DNA from: Bradyrhizobium sp. AZCC 1721
Lineage (GTDB): Bacteria; Pseudomonadota; Alphaproteobacteria; Rhizobiales; Xanthobacteraceae
Assembly: GCF_036924715.1 (NCBI RefSeq)
Contig: NZ_JAZHSB010000001.1
Coordinates: 5,571,001-5,635,000 of the forward strand
DNA: 64,000 bases
Reading direction: 5' to 3'
Shown: positions 43,112 through 54,100 of the stretch, in pieces
Layout of the letters: the number at the start of each line of letters is the position of its first letter
How positions within the stretch are numbered: the first letter of the stretch is position 1
Translations under genes and position numbers: made by a program
Notes under the pieces: generated by a model
The model's database searches: none
The model's input: only the letters and a program-made list of their open reading frames with translations
Told to the model about the DNA's origin: nothing

Positions 43112-44033
43112 TGTTTTCCTGCGGCAAACGTTCGGCGAGAAGGCGTGCGAAGCGTTCAGCCGCCGGCACGCCGCCATAGAAGAATTGATTTCCCAGCACC
43201 GTCAGCCGCCCCGAGCGGAGGAACGGCAAGGTCCGCAGCACCGGGCTTGCGTTGAGCAAGGCTTCGATATCGGCAACCCGCGAACTCATCAGAACCAGCC
43301 GCGCATCCGGAACCGCAGCGAGCACTTCAAGGCCAACGCTGGTATGTCCCCACGGACCGCTCTGGCCGGTCCAGGCATTCTTCAACCCGAATTGACTGAG
43401 GACTTCCTGGTAAAGGCTGTTCGGCCCGAACACGAGTGCACGGTTACGCGCGATTTCGCTGACAAGATACAGCGGCTTGTCGCTGCGGCCACGAAGCCGA
43501 TCACGGTAGCCGGTCATGGCGGCATCGAAGCGCGCCAGATAGGCCTCGCATGCCGCCTGCACACCGAGACGCTGCGCCAGCTCCATCGTCGAACTGCGCG
43601 CTGTTTCAAGCGGATGGCGGCCGGGCTTGAAAATCGTAAAGACCTCGACCGGGGCAATCAGCTTGAGCCGGGGTATTGCGGCCGTGATGCTGGGATCGAT
43701 GATGATAATATCAGGCGCAAAACTCTGCAGCAGTTCGAGATTTGGCTCCGAACGCAGGCCGATCTCCTGAACGCTTGACGGGACAGCCGGCTCGACGACG
43801 AGCCGGCTGTAACGCTCGATTTCCGGAATAACCAGCGGCACGACGCCGAGCGCCAGTATGGTCTGCGCGCAGGCCCAGCCGAGCGCGGCGATGCGGGGGC
43901 CTCCTTGCGGTGCGGCGGCTTGAGCAAGCGTCATTGGCCAGCCGCCTGCAAGCACCCCGCCGCCGATGCCCGCGCCCGCTGCGAGAAGCGCGCGGCGAGA
44001 CAGCTTGTAGTCGGAGAGTGAATTCTTGCTCAT
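43098..44033 (-). CDS. Ferric-siderophore ABC transporter binding protein (FhuD-like)
   Basis: 311 residues. N-terminal twin-arginine-type signal (KLSRRALLAAGAGIGGGVLA, cut near AQAAAPQ), then a type III periplasmic binding domain: RIAALGWACAQTILALGVVP, EIGLRSEPNLELLQSFAPDIIIID, PVEVFTIFKPGRHPLETAR, and GPWGHTSVGLEVLAAVPDARLV. These fit FhuD-like hydroxamate binders. The gene lies between the alpha/beta hydrolase and the permease and overlaps the latter by 14 bases. No clear ribosome site precedes the ATG. Confidence 0.91.
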   Translation of the reverse strand: MSKNSLSDYKLSRRALLAAGAGIGGGVLAGGWPMTLAQAAAPQGGPRIAALGWACAQTILALGVVPLVIPEIERYSRLVVEPAVPSSVQEIGLRSEPNLELLQSFAPDIIIIDPSITAAIPRLKLIAPVEVFTIFKPGRHPLETARSSTMELAQRLGVQAACEAYLARFDAAMTGYRDRLRGRSDKPLYLVSEIARNRALVFGPNSLYQEVLSQFGLKNAWTGQSGPWGHTSVGLEVLAAVPDARLVLMSSRVADIEALLNASPVLRTLPFLRSGRLTVLGNQFFYGGVPAAERFARLLAERLPQENNEQG

Positions 44034-44109
44034 GGGGTGCGGCTCGGGAACGGCTTGCGGCGAGGCTGCGAGAGACGGGAGTTATGACATACCTTCATAT
44101 GCCATAGCT

Positions 44110-45114
44110 TCATATGCTCTGTCTTTCCATGCCCGGCCGCTGCCTTTCGCCTGCGGCTCGAAAGGCGCTGGCCAGCGCCTGCCCGATCGCCGCCCGCGCC
44201 TGCAGAGCATCGGCCACGACATTGCCCATGCGCAGGAACTCGTGGATCATGCCCGGATAGATATGCAGGTCGACCGAAACGCCGGCGGCGCGGAGCCTTG
44301 CTGCGTACTCACGCCCCTCGTCGACCAGAGGATCATATTCGGCAAGCACGATGAGCGCCGGAGGCAGCCCTGAGAGATCTTCCGCGGCCAGCGGCGCAAA
44401 CCGCCAATCGTCGCGGTCTGAATCGTCGCGGAGATACTGCCCGAAGAACCAGTCGACGGTGCTTCGTTCCAGAAGATAGCCGGAGCCGTATCGTTCGTAG
44501 GAATTAGACGTTTGCCGGGAGCTCAGGCCGGGATAGGCGAGCACCTGGAGGACGGGCTGCGGCAGGTTTCGGTTCGCCCTTGCTTCGATGGCGAGCGCCG
44601 CGGCGAGCGTTCCGCCAGCGCTATCGCCGCCAACGGCGACGCGGCCGGCATCTAGTCCCGCAGCAGGTCCCTCGCGGCCGATCCAGGCCAGCGCATCGAG
44701 CGCATCCTCGAACGCGGTCGGAAACTTGTGCTCCGGCGCAAGCCGATAGCCGACCGACAGCACAGCCGCGCCGCTGTCTTCGGCGAGACCGCGGCACAAT
44801 GGCTGATGTGAGTTCAGGCTTCCGACGACAAAGCCGCCGCCGTGCATATAGAGCAAGACCGGCGCCGGATTGCGACGGCTCGGCTCCTGCTTCGCGTAGA
44901 GCCGCGCGTCGATCGTGGCTCCATCGCGCGTCGGCAGCGCGAGATGGCGCTCATACGCGAGCGCCGGCGGATCGACATCGAGCAACGGTGAGAATGCATC
45001 GAAATCAGCGCGTGCCTGTACGGCCGTCAATTGCGGAAACGGAATGCGTGATCCGCTTTCGGTGCCGGCCTGCACCATCTCGAGCAGTGCGGCGATATCG
45101 GGATCAAGGCTCAT
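44110..45114 (-). CDS. Alpha/beta hydrolase (hormone-sensitive-lipase family esterase)
   Basis: 334 residues from ATG 45114 (GGAG 11 bases upstream); GTG 45126 overlapping the NRPS stop is the alternative. HSL-type features: oxyanion-hole HGGG (in YMHGGGFVVGSLNSHQPLC), nucleophile GDSAGG, acid in EYDPLVDEG and catalytic His in GMIHEF. No signal peptide, so cytoplasmic. In siderophore loci esterases release iron by cleaving ester-linked ligands or act on the peptide during assembly; here it follows the NRPS directly and precedes the uptake genes, fitting intracellular release. Whether the product contains an ester is not known. Confidence 0.88.
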   Translation of the reverse strand: MSLDPDIAALLEMVQAGTESGSRIPFPQLTAVQARADFDAFSPLLDVDPPALAYERHLALPTRDGATIDARLYAKQEPSRRNPAPVLLYMHGGGFVVGSLNSHQPLCRGLAEDSGAAVLSVGYRLAPEHKFPTAFEDALDALAWIGREGPAAGLDAGRVAVGGDSAGGTLAAALAIEARANRNLPQPVLQVLAYPGLSSRQTSNSYERYGSGYLLERSTVDWFFGQYLRDDSDRDDWRFAPLAAEDLSGLPPALIVLAEYDPLVDEGREYAARLRAAGVSVDLHIYPGMIHEFLRMGNVVADALQARAAIGQALASAFRAAGERQRPGMERQSI

Positions 45115-45122
45115 GCGAATAT

Positions 45123-48100
45123 TCACTCCGCAGGTTCCGGCACCGTGTCCTGCGACGCCGCCGATGCCGTCTCCGGCACGAGCAGGCCGCAGATCTCATC
45201 GAGCAAGCCGGCATCTTTGAGGATCGTGAAGTGGTTGTCTCCGACAACGCCGCGGTCAACGGCATCAGGCAGTTGCGTCTCCAGCCGATCGCGCTGCGTC
45301 AGGCGGCCCGACGTCCACCAGCACAATGGCTTGACCGCAAGACGGCGCGGCGGCGCGGCATTCTGCGTCAGGGACTTGAGGTGCCGGCCGACTGCGAAGG
45401 CTGCTGACAGGTCGTCGACACCAAGCAGTGTGTCGTCCGTCGATGCTCCCTCCCCCAATATCTGTGCGACCAGACGCCGGACGCTCTCGGATGTCTCCGG
45501 CATGCCTGCGGCCTCCGCTTCCTCTACATGCGAGCTGATACGAACGGCCGCGGCGTGCGGAAGAACGGCCGACAGCAATCCCGCGAGATCATCGGTCCAG
45601 TGGGCTGCCGTTTCTTGCCGATCTGATCCGCCGTGCTGCCGCAGCACAAAGCTGTCAACCATCAGGAGACAATCGACGCGTTCACCGCACCGTTCGAGCT
45701 CGGCTGCAACAAGCGTGACGAGAAGGCCTCCGAGCGACCAGCCGATCAAACTATAGGGACCGTTTGGCTGAACCTGCCTGATCTCGCTCGCATAGTCCGC
45801 CGCCATCGCTTCGAGCGACCGATCGCTCCACGAACTGTCGACCAGCATCCTGGACTGCAGCCCGATCACCTGCCGGCGTCCTTCGAGGCGGCGCGCCAGC
45901 GGCCCATAATCGAAAACAGTGCCGAAGCCGCCGTGTACAGAGAATACCGGATGCGCGCCATCAACCGCGGCATTCAGCGGCAGCAGCGCTGTCGGCGGCG
46001 GCGCAGCGGCGGGCTCCGGGGAAGCGTTATCCGCGAGCAGCGCGCGGATCGTCGGCTTCTGCAGGAGATCGCGCAGCTTGATCTCGATGCCAAACGTCTT
46101 GTCCTGCCGCAGCCGGGCCACGACCTTCAGGCTGAGAATCGAATTGCCGCCGAGCTCGAAGAAATTATCGGTGACGCCGACCTGCGGCAGCTTGAGGATG
46201 TCGGCCCACAGCCGCGCCATCGCGGTTTCGGCCGGCCCTTGCGGAGCCACGAAGCTTCGCCCAGCCGAGTCGGGGGCCGGCAGCGCGCGCCGGTCAACCT
46301 TGCCGCTCGACAATACCGGCAGCCGCTCAAGCACCATGATCCGTGCCGGCACCATATAAACAGGCAAGGTCTGCTTCAGGAACGAGGTCAATCTGTCGAC
46401 CAGAGCCTCGGCATCATCTCCCGCTGCGTTCTTTGCCGCCTTCGGCGCGACATAGGCAACGAGTTGGTTTCCGGCTGCGCCCGCTAGCGCCACTACGGCG
46501 GCCTGTTCGATCTCCTCGTGACGAAGCAGGGAAGTCTGGATCTCGCCAAGCTCGATCCGGAAGCCGTTGACCTTGACCTGATCGTCGCTGCGGCCGAGAT
46601 ATTCGACGGTACCGTCCTCGCGCCAGCGCGCGAGGTCACCGGTCCGGTATAGCCGCCCGCCTGGCACCGCAGAGAATGGATCGGGCACGAAACGCTCGGC
46701 AGTCATGCCGGCCTTGCCGTAATAGCCGCGCGCCAGTCCGAAGCCGCCCAGATAGAGCTCGCCGGCGACACCGGCGGGAATGATATTGAGCGAACTATCG
46801 AGGATATACCCGCGGCGGTCGCCGACCGGCACCCCTATCGGCGCATACGGCGTCTCGCATTCGGATGCGCCATCGACCTTCCAGACCAGTGGCGTAATGA
46901 CGGTCTCGGTCGGGCCGTAGCCATTGATCAGAATCCGGGGCTTCAGAACGCGCCTGACCTTGTCGAAGCCAGCTTTCGGCATCGCCTCGCCACCGAATGA
47001 GTAGAGCTTGACCGGCGGCGGATTGCCCACCTGCTCGACCGCCTCCGCGACCTGCTGCAGATAGGCCGGCGGCAATCCGATATGGCTGACACGATGCGCG
47101 TGCAGGTTCTCAACCGTTTGCTCCGGCGTCCACAATTCGGCGTCCCGCATCAAGAGACGCGCGCCATGCGACAAGACCGTCAGCCAGCGTTCATGGGCAC
47201 CATCGAAGGCAAGCGACAGGAAGTGCAACTCGCACGAGCTCTCGTCGATCTCGTAAAGCCGGCCCGTGACATGACAGTGCATCGCGAGCGGCCCATGGGC
47301 GACGGCGACGCCTTTTGGTGTTCCCGTCGAACCGGACGTGTAGATCAGATAAGCGAGATTCTCGGGATGCAGCTCCGGTTGCGGCGCATGCTCCGGGCCG
47401 GCATCGAAATTGAACGTCGCAAGGGAGACTCTCTCGACACCCTCGATGCCTTCCCGGACATCGAGCTGTCCCGTCAGCAGGAACGAGATCCCGGCATCGC
47501 GCATGACAAAGGCGCGCCGCTCGGCCGGAATCTCCGGATCGAGCGGAACGTAGGCCCCGCCCGCCTTCAGTACGGCCAGCAGCGCGACCATCGTAGCCTC
47601 GGTTCGCTCGACCACGACGCCAACGCGCTGCTCAGGCTTCAACCCGCGGCCGATCAGGTGATGGGCAAGACGGTTGGCCCTGGTATCGATCGCCCCGAAC
47701 GAGAGCGTTCTGCCGCCGATGGTAAGCGCTGTCCGTTCCGGATGACGCCGCGCGTGGGCGCTGATCGACTCGTGAACCAGCGGCAATGCGGCCGCCGACG
47801 TCGCGTGGCGATTGCAGTTTTCGGCGAGCGCGGCGTCGACCGCCGTGACCGGATCGATACTGCCGAGCAACGCCGACCCGTCGCACGTCAGCACTTCAAG
47901 CAGACGCTCGAACTGCGCCTTGATCTGCCCCGCCTGTGCCGCGGTGAAATGGCTCGGCATAGAGGTGTACTCGACCTGAAGCGTGTCCTCGACGAGCACC
48001 GACAGGTCCATCGGATAGTTCGTCACGTCGACATTCCTGAGGCCGCCGAACTGCAGCGAGCCGTCGCCCCGGTGCATGCTGCGCTCGATCGGATAGTTTT

Positions 48101-51100
48101 CGAACACGATGATGCTGTCGAACATCGCCTGACCGGCGCGGCCGGCCCAGCTCTGGATATCGTACAGCGGCGTATGCTCATAATCCCGGATCGCCGAATT
48201 GCGATCCTGAAACGCGCGCAGCCATTCTCCGACCGTGCTCGCGGACGGCGGCGTTTCGATCACGGGCAGCGTGTTGATAAAGAGCCCGAGCATCTGCTGC
48301 GATCCGTCGAGACTAGCCGGGCGGCCGGCAACCGTAACGCCAAACGTCACGGTCTGCTGGCCGGTATAGCGTTGCAGCAGCAACGCCCAGATGCCTTGAA
48401 CGACGGTATTGAGCGTGATCCGCTCACGGCGCGCGAATGCTTTCAGCTCCGCGGTCGCCGTCTCTCCGAGCCGCGTGTAGCAGCGCTCGTGGCCGGATGC
48501 CTGGTGACGGCGGGCGCCGAAAGCGTCCGCCAGTTGCGTCGGCTCGTCGAAGCTCTTGAGCTGTTCGCGCCAGAAACGTTCGGCAGCCTTGGCGTCCTGC
48601 GCCAACAGCCAGGCGATATAGTCGCGGTAACGCATCGGGTTTGCTGCGGGAAAGCCGCCATAATAGCATTCCAGCACTTCCCCGACGAACCTTGCCGAAC
48701 TCCATCCGTCCATCAGGATGTGATGATAGGTCCAGATCAGCCGATAGAGGTCGTCCTTGAGGCGCAGCAGCCGCACGCGCTGCAGCGGCGGCGTCGAGAG
48801 ATCGAACTCGGCGGCGCGTTCGCCGGCAAGCGCCGCCGCAATCCGGTCCTCATTGATGGCTTGTCCGCGCCAGTCCTCCTGTTCGAACGGCGCGACGGCG
48901 TCGCGATAGACGGCTTGCAGCGGAGATCCGGCAAGCTCGCGCCACAGGAAGCCGGTCCGAAGCATCTGATGGCGAGCGGTCACCTCGCGCCATGCTCTCC
49001 CGAGGCGCTCCGCATCAAGTCCGCGGATTTCAACACTGACCTGGTTGACGTAAACGCCGCTGCCGGCATCGCGCAGGCTGTGGAATAGCATGCCCTGCTG
49101 CATCGGCGACAGCGGGTAGATGTCCTCGATGCGGCTCCAGTCCAGATCGAGCCGATCGAGCTGTTCACTGGTCAAACCCGACAGTGAGCCGCGCGCTGAT
49201 GCCGGAGTGTCATTGTTCGGGCTGACGTCGCGGGACAACGCGGCCAATGCTTCGATCGTCTGGTGCCGGAAGACATCGCGCGGCTCGATCGATACGCCTT
49301 CGCGGCGCGCGCGGCTCACCATCTGCAGCGAGATGATCGAGTCGCCACCGAGCTCAAAGAAGTTGTCGGTGACGCCGATATTGGGCTGGCGCAGCAGATC
49401 GACCCAGATCGCGGCCAGCGCCGCTTCGGCTGGCGTACGCGGCGCGACGCGCTCGGTTGATGTCGCGAGCTGGTCCGGCGCGGGCAGCGCCTTGCGGTCG
49501 ATCTTGCCGTTCGGCGTCAGCGGCAGCCGGTCCAGCACCACGATCCGTGCCGGCACCATATAATCCGGCAGCAGCGACGACAGCGCGGTCTTGAGAGCTG
49601 TCCCGTCCAGCGACGTTTCACCGCTGACATAGCCGACGAGCTGGCGGGCAGCGCCGAGCTCGCGCGCCACCACCACCGCCGATCGCACGCCAGCCTGCGC
49701 CAACAGCCGCGCCTCGATCTCGCCGAGCTCGATCCGAAAACCGCGGATCTTCACCTGGTGGTCGGCGCGGCCGATATATTCGATCACGCCATCGGCGCGC
49801 CACCGCGCCACGTCGCCGGTGCGGTAGAGCCGCGCGCCTGGCGGGCCAAACGGATCGGGGATGAAGCGCTCCGCGGTCAGTGCGCCGCGCCGCCAGTAGC
49901 CGCGCGCCAGGCCCGCGCCGCCGATATAGAGCTCGCCCGCGACGCCAACCGGCGCGAGGTTGAGGTCGTTGTCGAGGATATGCAGCGTGGTGTTGCCGAT
50001 CGGGCCGCCCAGCACCGGACGATCGTCCTTGGCATCGAGGCGATGGCGGGCCGACCACACCGTGGTCTCGGTCGGGCCGTACAGGTTCCAGACTTCGCCG
50101 GCCTGCGCCACCAGCCGCCGCGCCAGATCCGGCGGCAAGGCCTCGCCGCCGCACAGCACGCGGCAGCTTGGGGGCAGTGATGGGCCGTCATGATCAAGCA
50201 GCATCCGCCAGGTCGAGGGCGTCGCCTGGATCATCGTGACGCCGTGCTTCGCCACTATCGCCTTGAGGCGCGAGGGATCATGCGCGGCGGCGCGATCGGC
50301 CAGCACCACGCATGCCCCGAGCGTCAGCGGCAGCCACAGTTCCAGCACCGCGATGTCGAACGACAGCGAGGTCAGGCCAAGCACACGATCTTCGCGCGTA
50401 AGGCCCGGCCGCTCCGCCATGGTTGCCAAAAAGTTCGTCACGGCGTCATGGCGGACCATCACGCCCTTGGGCAGGCCGGTCGAGCCCGAGGTGTAGATCA
50501 CATAAGCGAGGTTCTCGGGATGGACGGCGACGCCGAGATTCGCCGCATCACCGCTCTCGCCACCTCCGTGCTGCTGCTCGTCGAGCAACCACGCCTCGGC
50601 ATCGGTCTCCTCCAGCACCGGAGCGAACTGTTCCAACAGCATCCGCTGCGTCAGCACCAGCGCCGCGCCGCTGTCGCGCATCATGTGCGCCAGCCGCTCT
50701 GCCGGATAGTCCGGATCGAGCGGCAGATAGGCCCCGCCCGCCTTCAATACCGCGAGCAGCGCGACCATGATCTCGACGCCGCGCTCCAGCGCCAGCCCCA
50801 CCACCGCGTCGGTTCCGACGCCGCGATCACGCAGCCGCCACGCCAGCCGATTGGCGCGCACGTTCAACGCGCGATAACTCAGCTCCTTATCGCCAAACAC
50901 CAGCGCAACAGCGTCCGGAGATTGACCGACCTGCGCCTCGAACTGCTCGACAATTCCCCGGCGCGGCTCATCGCGGCGCGTGTCGTTCGTCCGGGAGAGT
51001 AGCGCATCATCAGCCGGATCGCTGGCCGCGATCATGCCGACGGGCCGATCGGCATCGATACTCAACGCGTCCATCAACTGCACAAAAGTGCACTGCAGCC

Positions 51101-54100
51101 GCGCGATCTGCGCCTCATCAAAATGCCTGCGCTGATAGTTGAAGACCAGCCGCAGCCGGTCATCGAGGCCGATGCTGGCGAACAGCGGATAATTGCTGGT
51201 CTCGACGATCCTGGTCTCGCCGACACGGATCTGTCCATCTTTCCCCATCAGCGCGTGGTCGACCGGGTAATTCTCAAACACCAGGATGCTGTCGAACAGC
51301 GGCCGCCCAGGACGTCCCGCCAGGCGCTGAATCTCGTAGAGCGGCGTCCAGCCGTATTCGCGCAAGGTCAGATTGCGATCCTGCAAGTGACGCAGCCATG
51401 CGCCGACTTTCTGCTGCGGACCGACATCGTCGATAACAGGCAAGGTGTTGATGAACAGGCCCACCATGTCCTCTGCGCCGGCCAATTCCGGCGGCCTGCC
51501 TGATACGGTGACGCCGAAGCAAACCGTTCCCTGCCCCGTATATTGCCGTAGCAGTTGCGCCCAAGCCGCTTGCACGAGCGTGTTCAGCGTCACACGCTCG
51601 CGCGCAGCAAATTGCTGCAGACGTTCAGTCGCCGCAACATCCAGCTCCAGCGTGAGCATGCCGTGACCGGGCGACTCCGCATCTGCATGTTCGGTCGGAC
51701 CACCTGCCAGGAAGCTCGGTTCTTCCAGCTTTGCCATGGCATTGCGCCAGAACGCCGCCGATGCATCGCCGTCCCGGCTCTGCAGCCAACCGATGTAGTC
51801 GCGATAGCGACGCTGCAATGCAGGCAGCCGGCCGTCGCCATTGTGCTGCATCACCTCGGCGATCAGCCGCGCCGAGCTCCATCCGTCGAGAAGGATGTGA
51901 TGGTGCGTCCAGATCAGCCAATGACGATTTTCTCCGAGCCGGATCAACCGCACCCGCTGCAGGGGCGGCTTCGACAGGTCGAACCCTTCGACCCGTTCAC
52001 GCAGCGAAACTTCGCCCAGCGCAGCCTCCAACTGGGACGGCTCGGACGCCGCGGCTCGCGCGCGCCAGTCCTCCTCGACGAACGGCACCTCAGCCCGACG
52101 ATAGACGATCTGTTGCGGCGAGCCTGCCAGGTCGCGCCAGACGAAGCCCGTTCTCAGCACCGCATGGCGATCGCTGACCGCCTGCCAGGCGCGATGGAGC
52201 TTTCCGGCATCGAGGCCGCGCACTTCCGCAGCGACCTGATTGACGTAAAGCCCACTCTCGCCGTCGTGCATGGCATGGAACAGCATGCCCTGCTGCATCG
52301 GCGACAACGGATAGATGTCCTCGATCTCTCGCCAATCCAACTCCAGCCTGTCGAGATCGGCCTGGCCAAGTCCTGACAGTGCCACGTCCGACGGCGTCAC
52401 GCCGCAGGCGCCGCTGGTGCAGTGATCGACCAGTTCGCGCAGCGCCGCTTCGTACAGCCCAGCCAGTCGCTCGATCGTCTCGCGCCGATAGCGCTTGCGA
52501 CCGAAGCCGAACGAAAGCCGCAACTGGCCTTCGCGCACGGTGCCGTTCACGCTGAGCCAGCGCCGCAACGGGCTCGATGCGTCACGCGAGGGGCCCGCGC
52601 TCTCCGATGCCATGGCGAACAATGCCGCGTCTTCAACGCCGCCGTCGATCTGGCCGAGATAGTTGAAGGCAAGCTTCGGCTCGGCAATGTCAGCCAGCGC
52701 CGCGCGCTGCTCTTCGGAGCCGAGATAGCGCAATACGCCATAACCGAGTCCCCGGCCGGGAATGCCGCGAAGTTCCTCCTTCACGGTCTTGATGAGTGAC
52801 GAGGGGTCCTGTGACCCGCCAGCCAGCCGCACGGGAAACGCGGTGGTGAACCAGCCGACGGTGCGCGAGATATCGAGATCGCCGAACAGGTCCTCGCGGC
52901 CGTGGCCTTCCAGCTCGACCAGCACATCGTCCTGTCCGCTCCATTGCCAGACAGCGCGTGCAAGGCCGGCGAGAAGAAGATCGTTGATCTGCGTACGATA
53001 GGCGGCCGGCGCGTCCATCAGCAGGCGCTGCGTCAATTCCCGCTCGAACGTGAGCAAGACTTCATCGGCATCGGCGACATAGTCGGTGCCGCCATGGTCG
53101 TCATCGCAGGGAATATCCGCATCCGCACGGCGATCGATCCAATAAGACAATTCAGTCGCCAGTTCGGGCGATGCTGCATAATCTTGCAGCCGCTTGCCCC
53201 ACACGGCATAGGGGTGGCTCTTCGGCGGAAGCGCAACCGCCGCGTCGCCGTTCACTAGCTGCGCATAGGCGGCGGCGACGTCTTCCAGCAGAATCCGCCA
53301 CGACACGCCGTCGACCACCAGATGATGGATCACGATCAGAAAACGCTGAGTGCCATCGGCGACGTCGATCCCGACCGCCCGCAGCAGCGGTCCCCTCGAT
53401 ATCGAAAGGCTTGCCTGCACTGATGCCGCCAACGCCGTCACGGCTTCCCCGTCGGCCGCGCTTCGTATCCAAAGTAAATCGCCGGCGGCGGGCGCGGCAC
53501 CATGCGCCGCGCGCCACGTTCCTTCGGTTTCCTCGAAGCGAAGCCGCAGCGCGTCATGATGGTCGATCACGGCTGCCATCGCGCGCCGCATCATTTCCCA
53601 ATCCAGACGATCCCTCGGCCGCAGCAGCACGGCCTGGTTCCAGTGATCGCGCTCTCCGGCGTCCTCTGCAAAGAACCGCGCCTGGATCGGCAGCAATGTG
53701 TGCGGGCCAATGACCTGCCCCTGATCGGCGAGCGCCTCGCTGCGCTGCTCGGCACGTGCGGCGAGCGCCAGCGCTTCGAGCGTCTGATGCTGAAACACAT
53801 CGCGCGGTTCGATCAGGTAACCGGCGCGGCGGGCCCGGCTCACCATCTGCAGCGAGATGATCGAATCGCCGCCGAGCTCGAAGAAATTGTCGGCAAGGCC
53901 CACAGCAGGACGGCCGAGCAGTTCGGTCCAGATCGCCGCGAGCGCCAGTTCGGCCGGCGTATGCGGTGCCTCGTACTGCGCAACCGTGGACGCGGCGTCG
54001 AGCGCCGGGAGTGCGTGCCGGTCGATCTTGCCGTTCGGCGCCAGCGGCAGCCGCTCCAGCACTGCGATCCGCGACGGCATCATGTAATCAGGCAGAACGG

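Noticed and set aside
47082..49088. 668-residue plus-strand frame inside the NRPS
   Set aside because: Antisense to conserved adenylation and condensation domains; low-complexity composition typical of a shadow frame.
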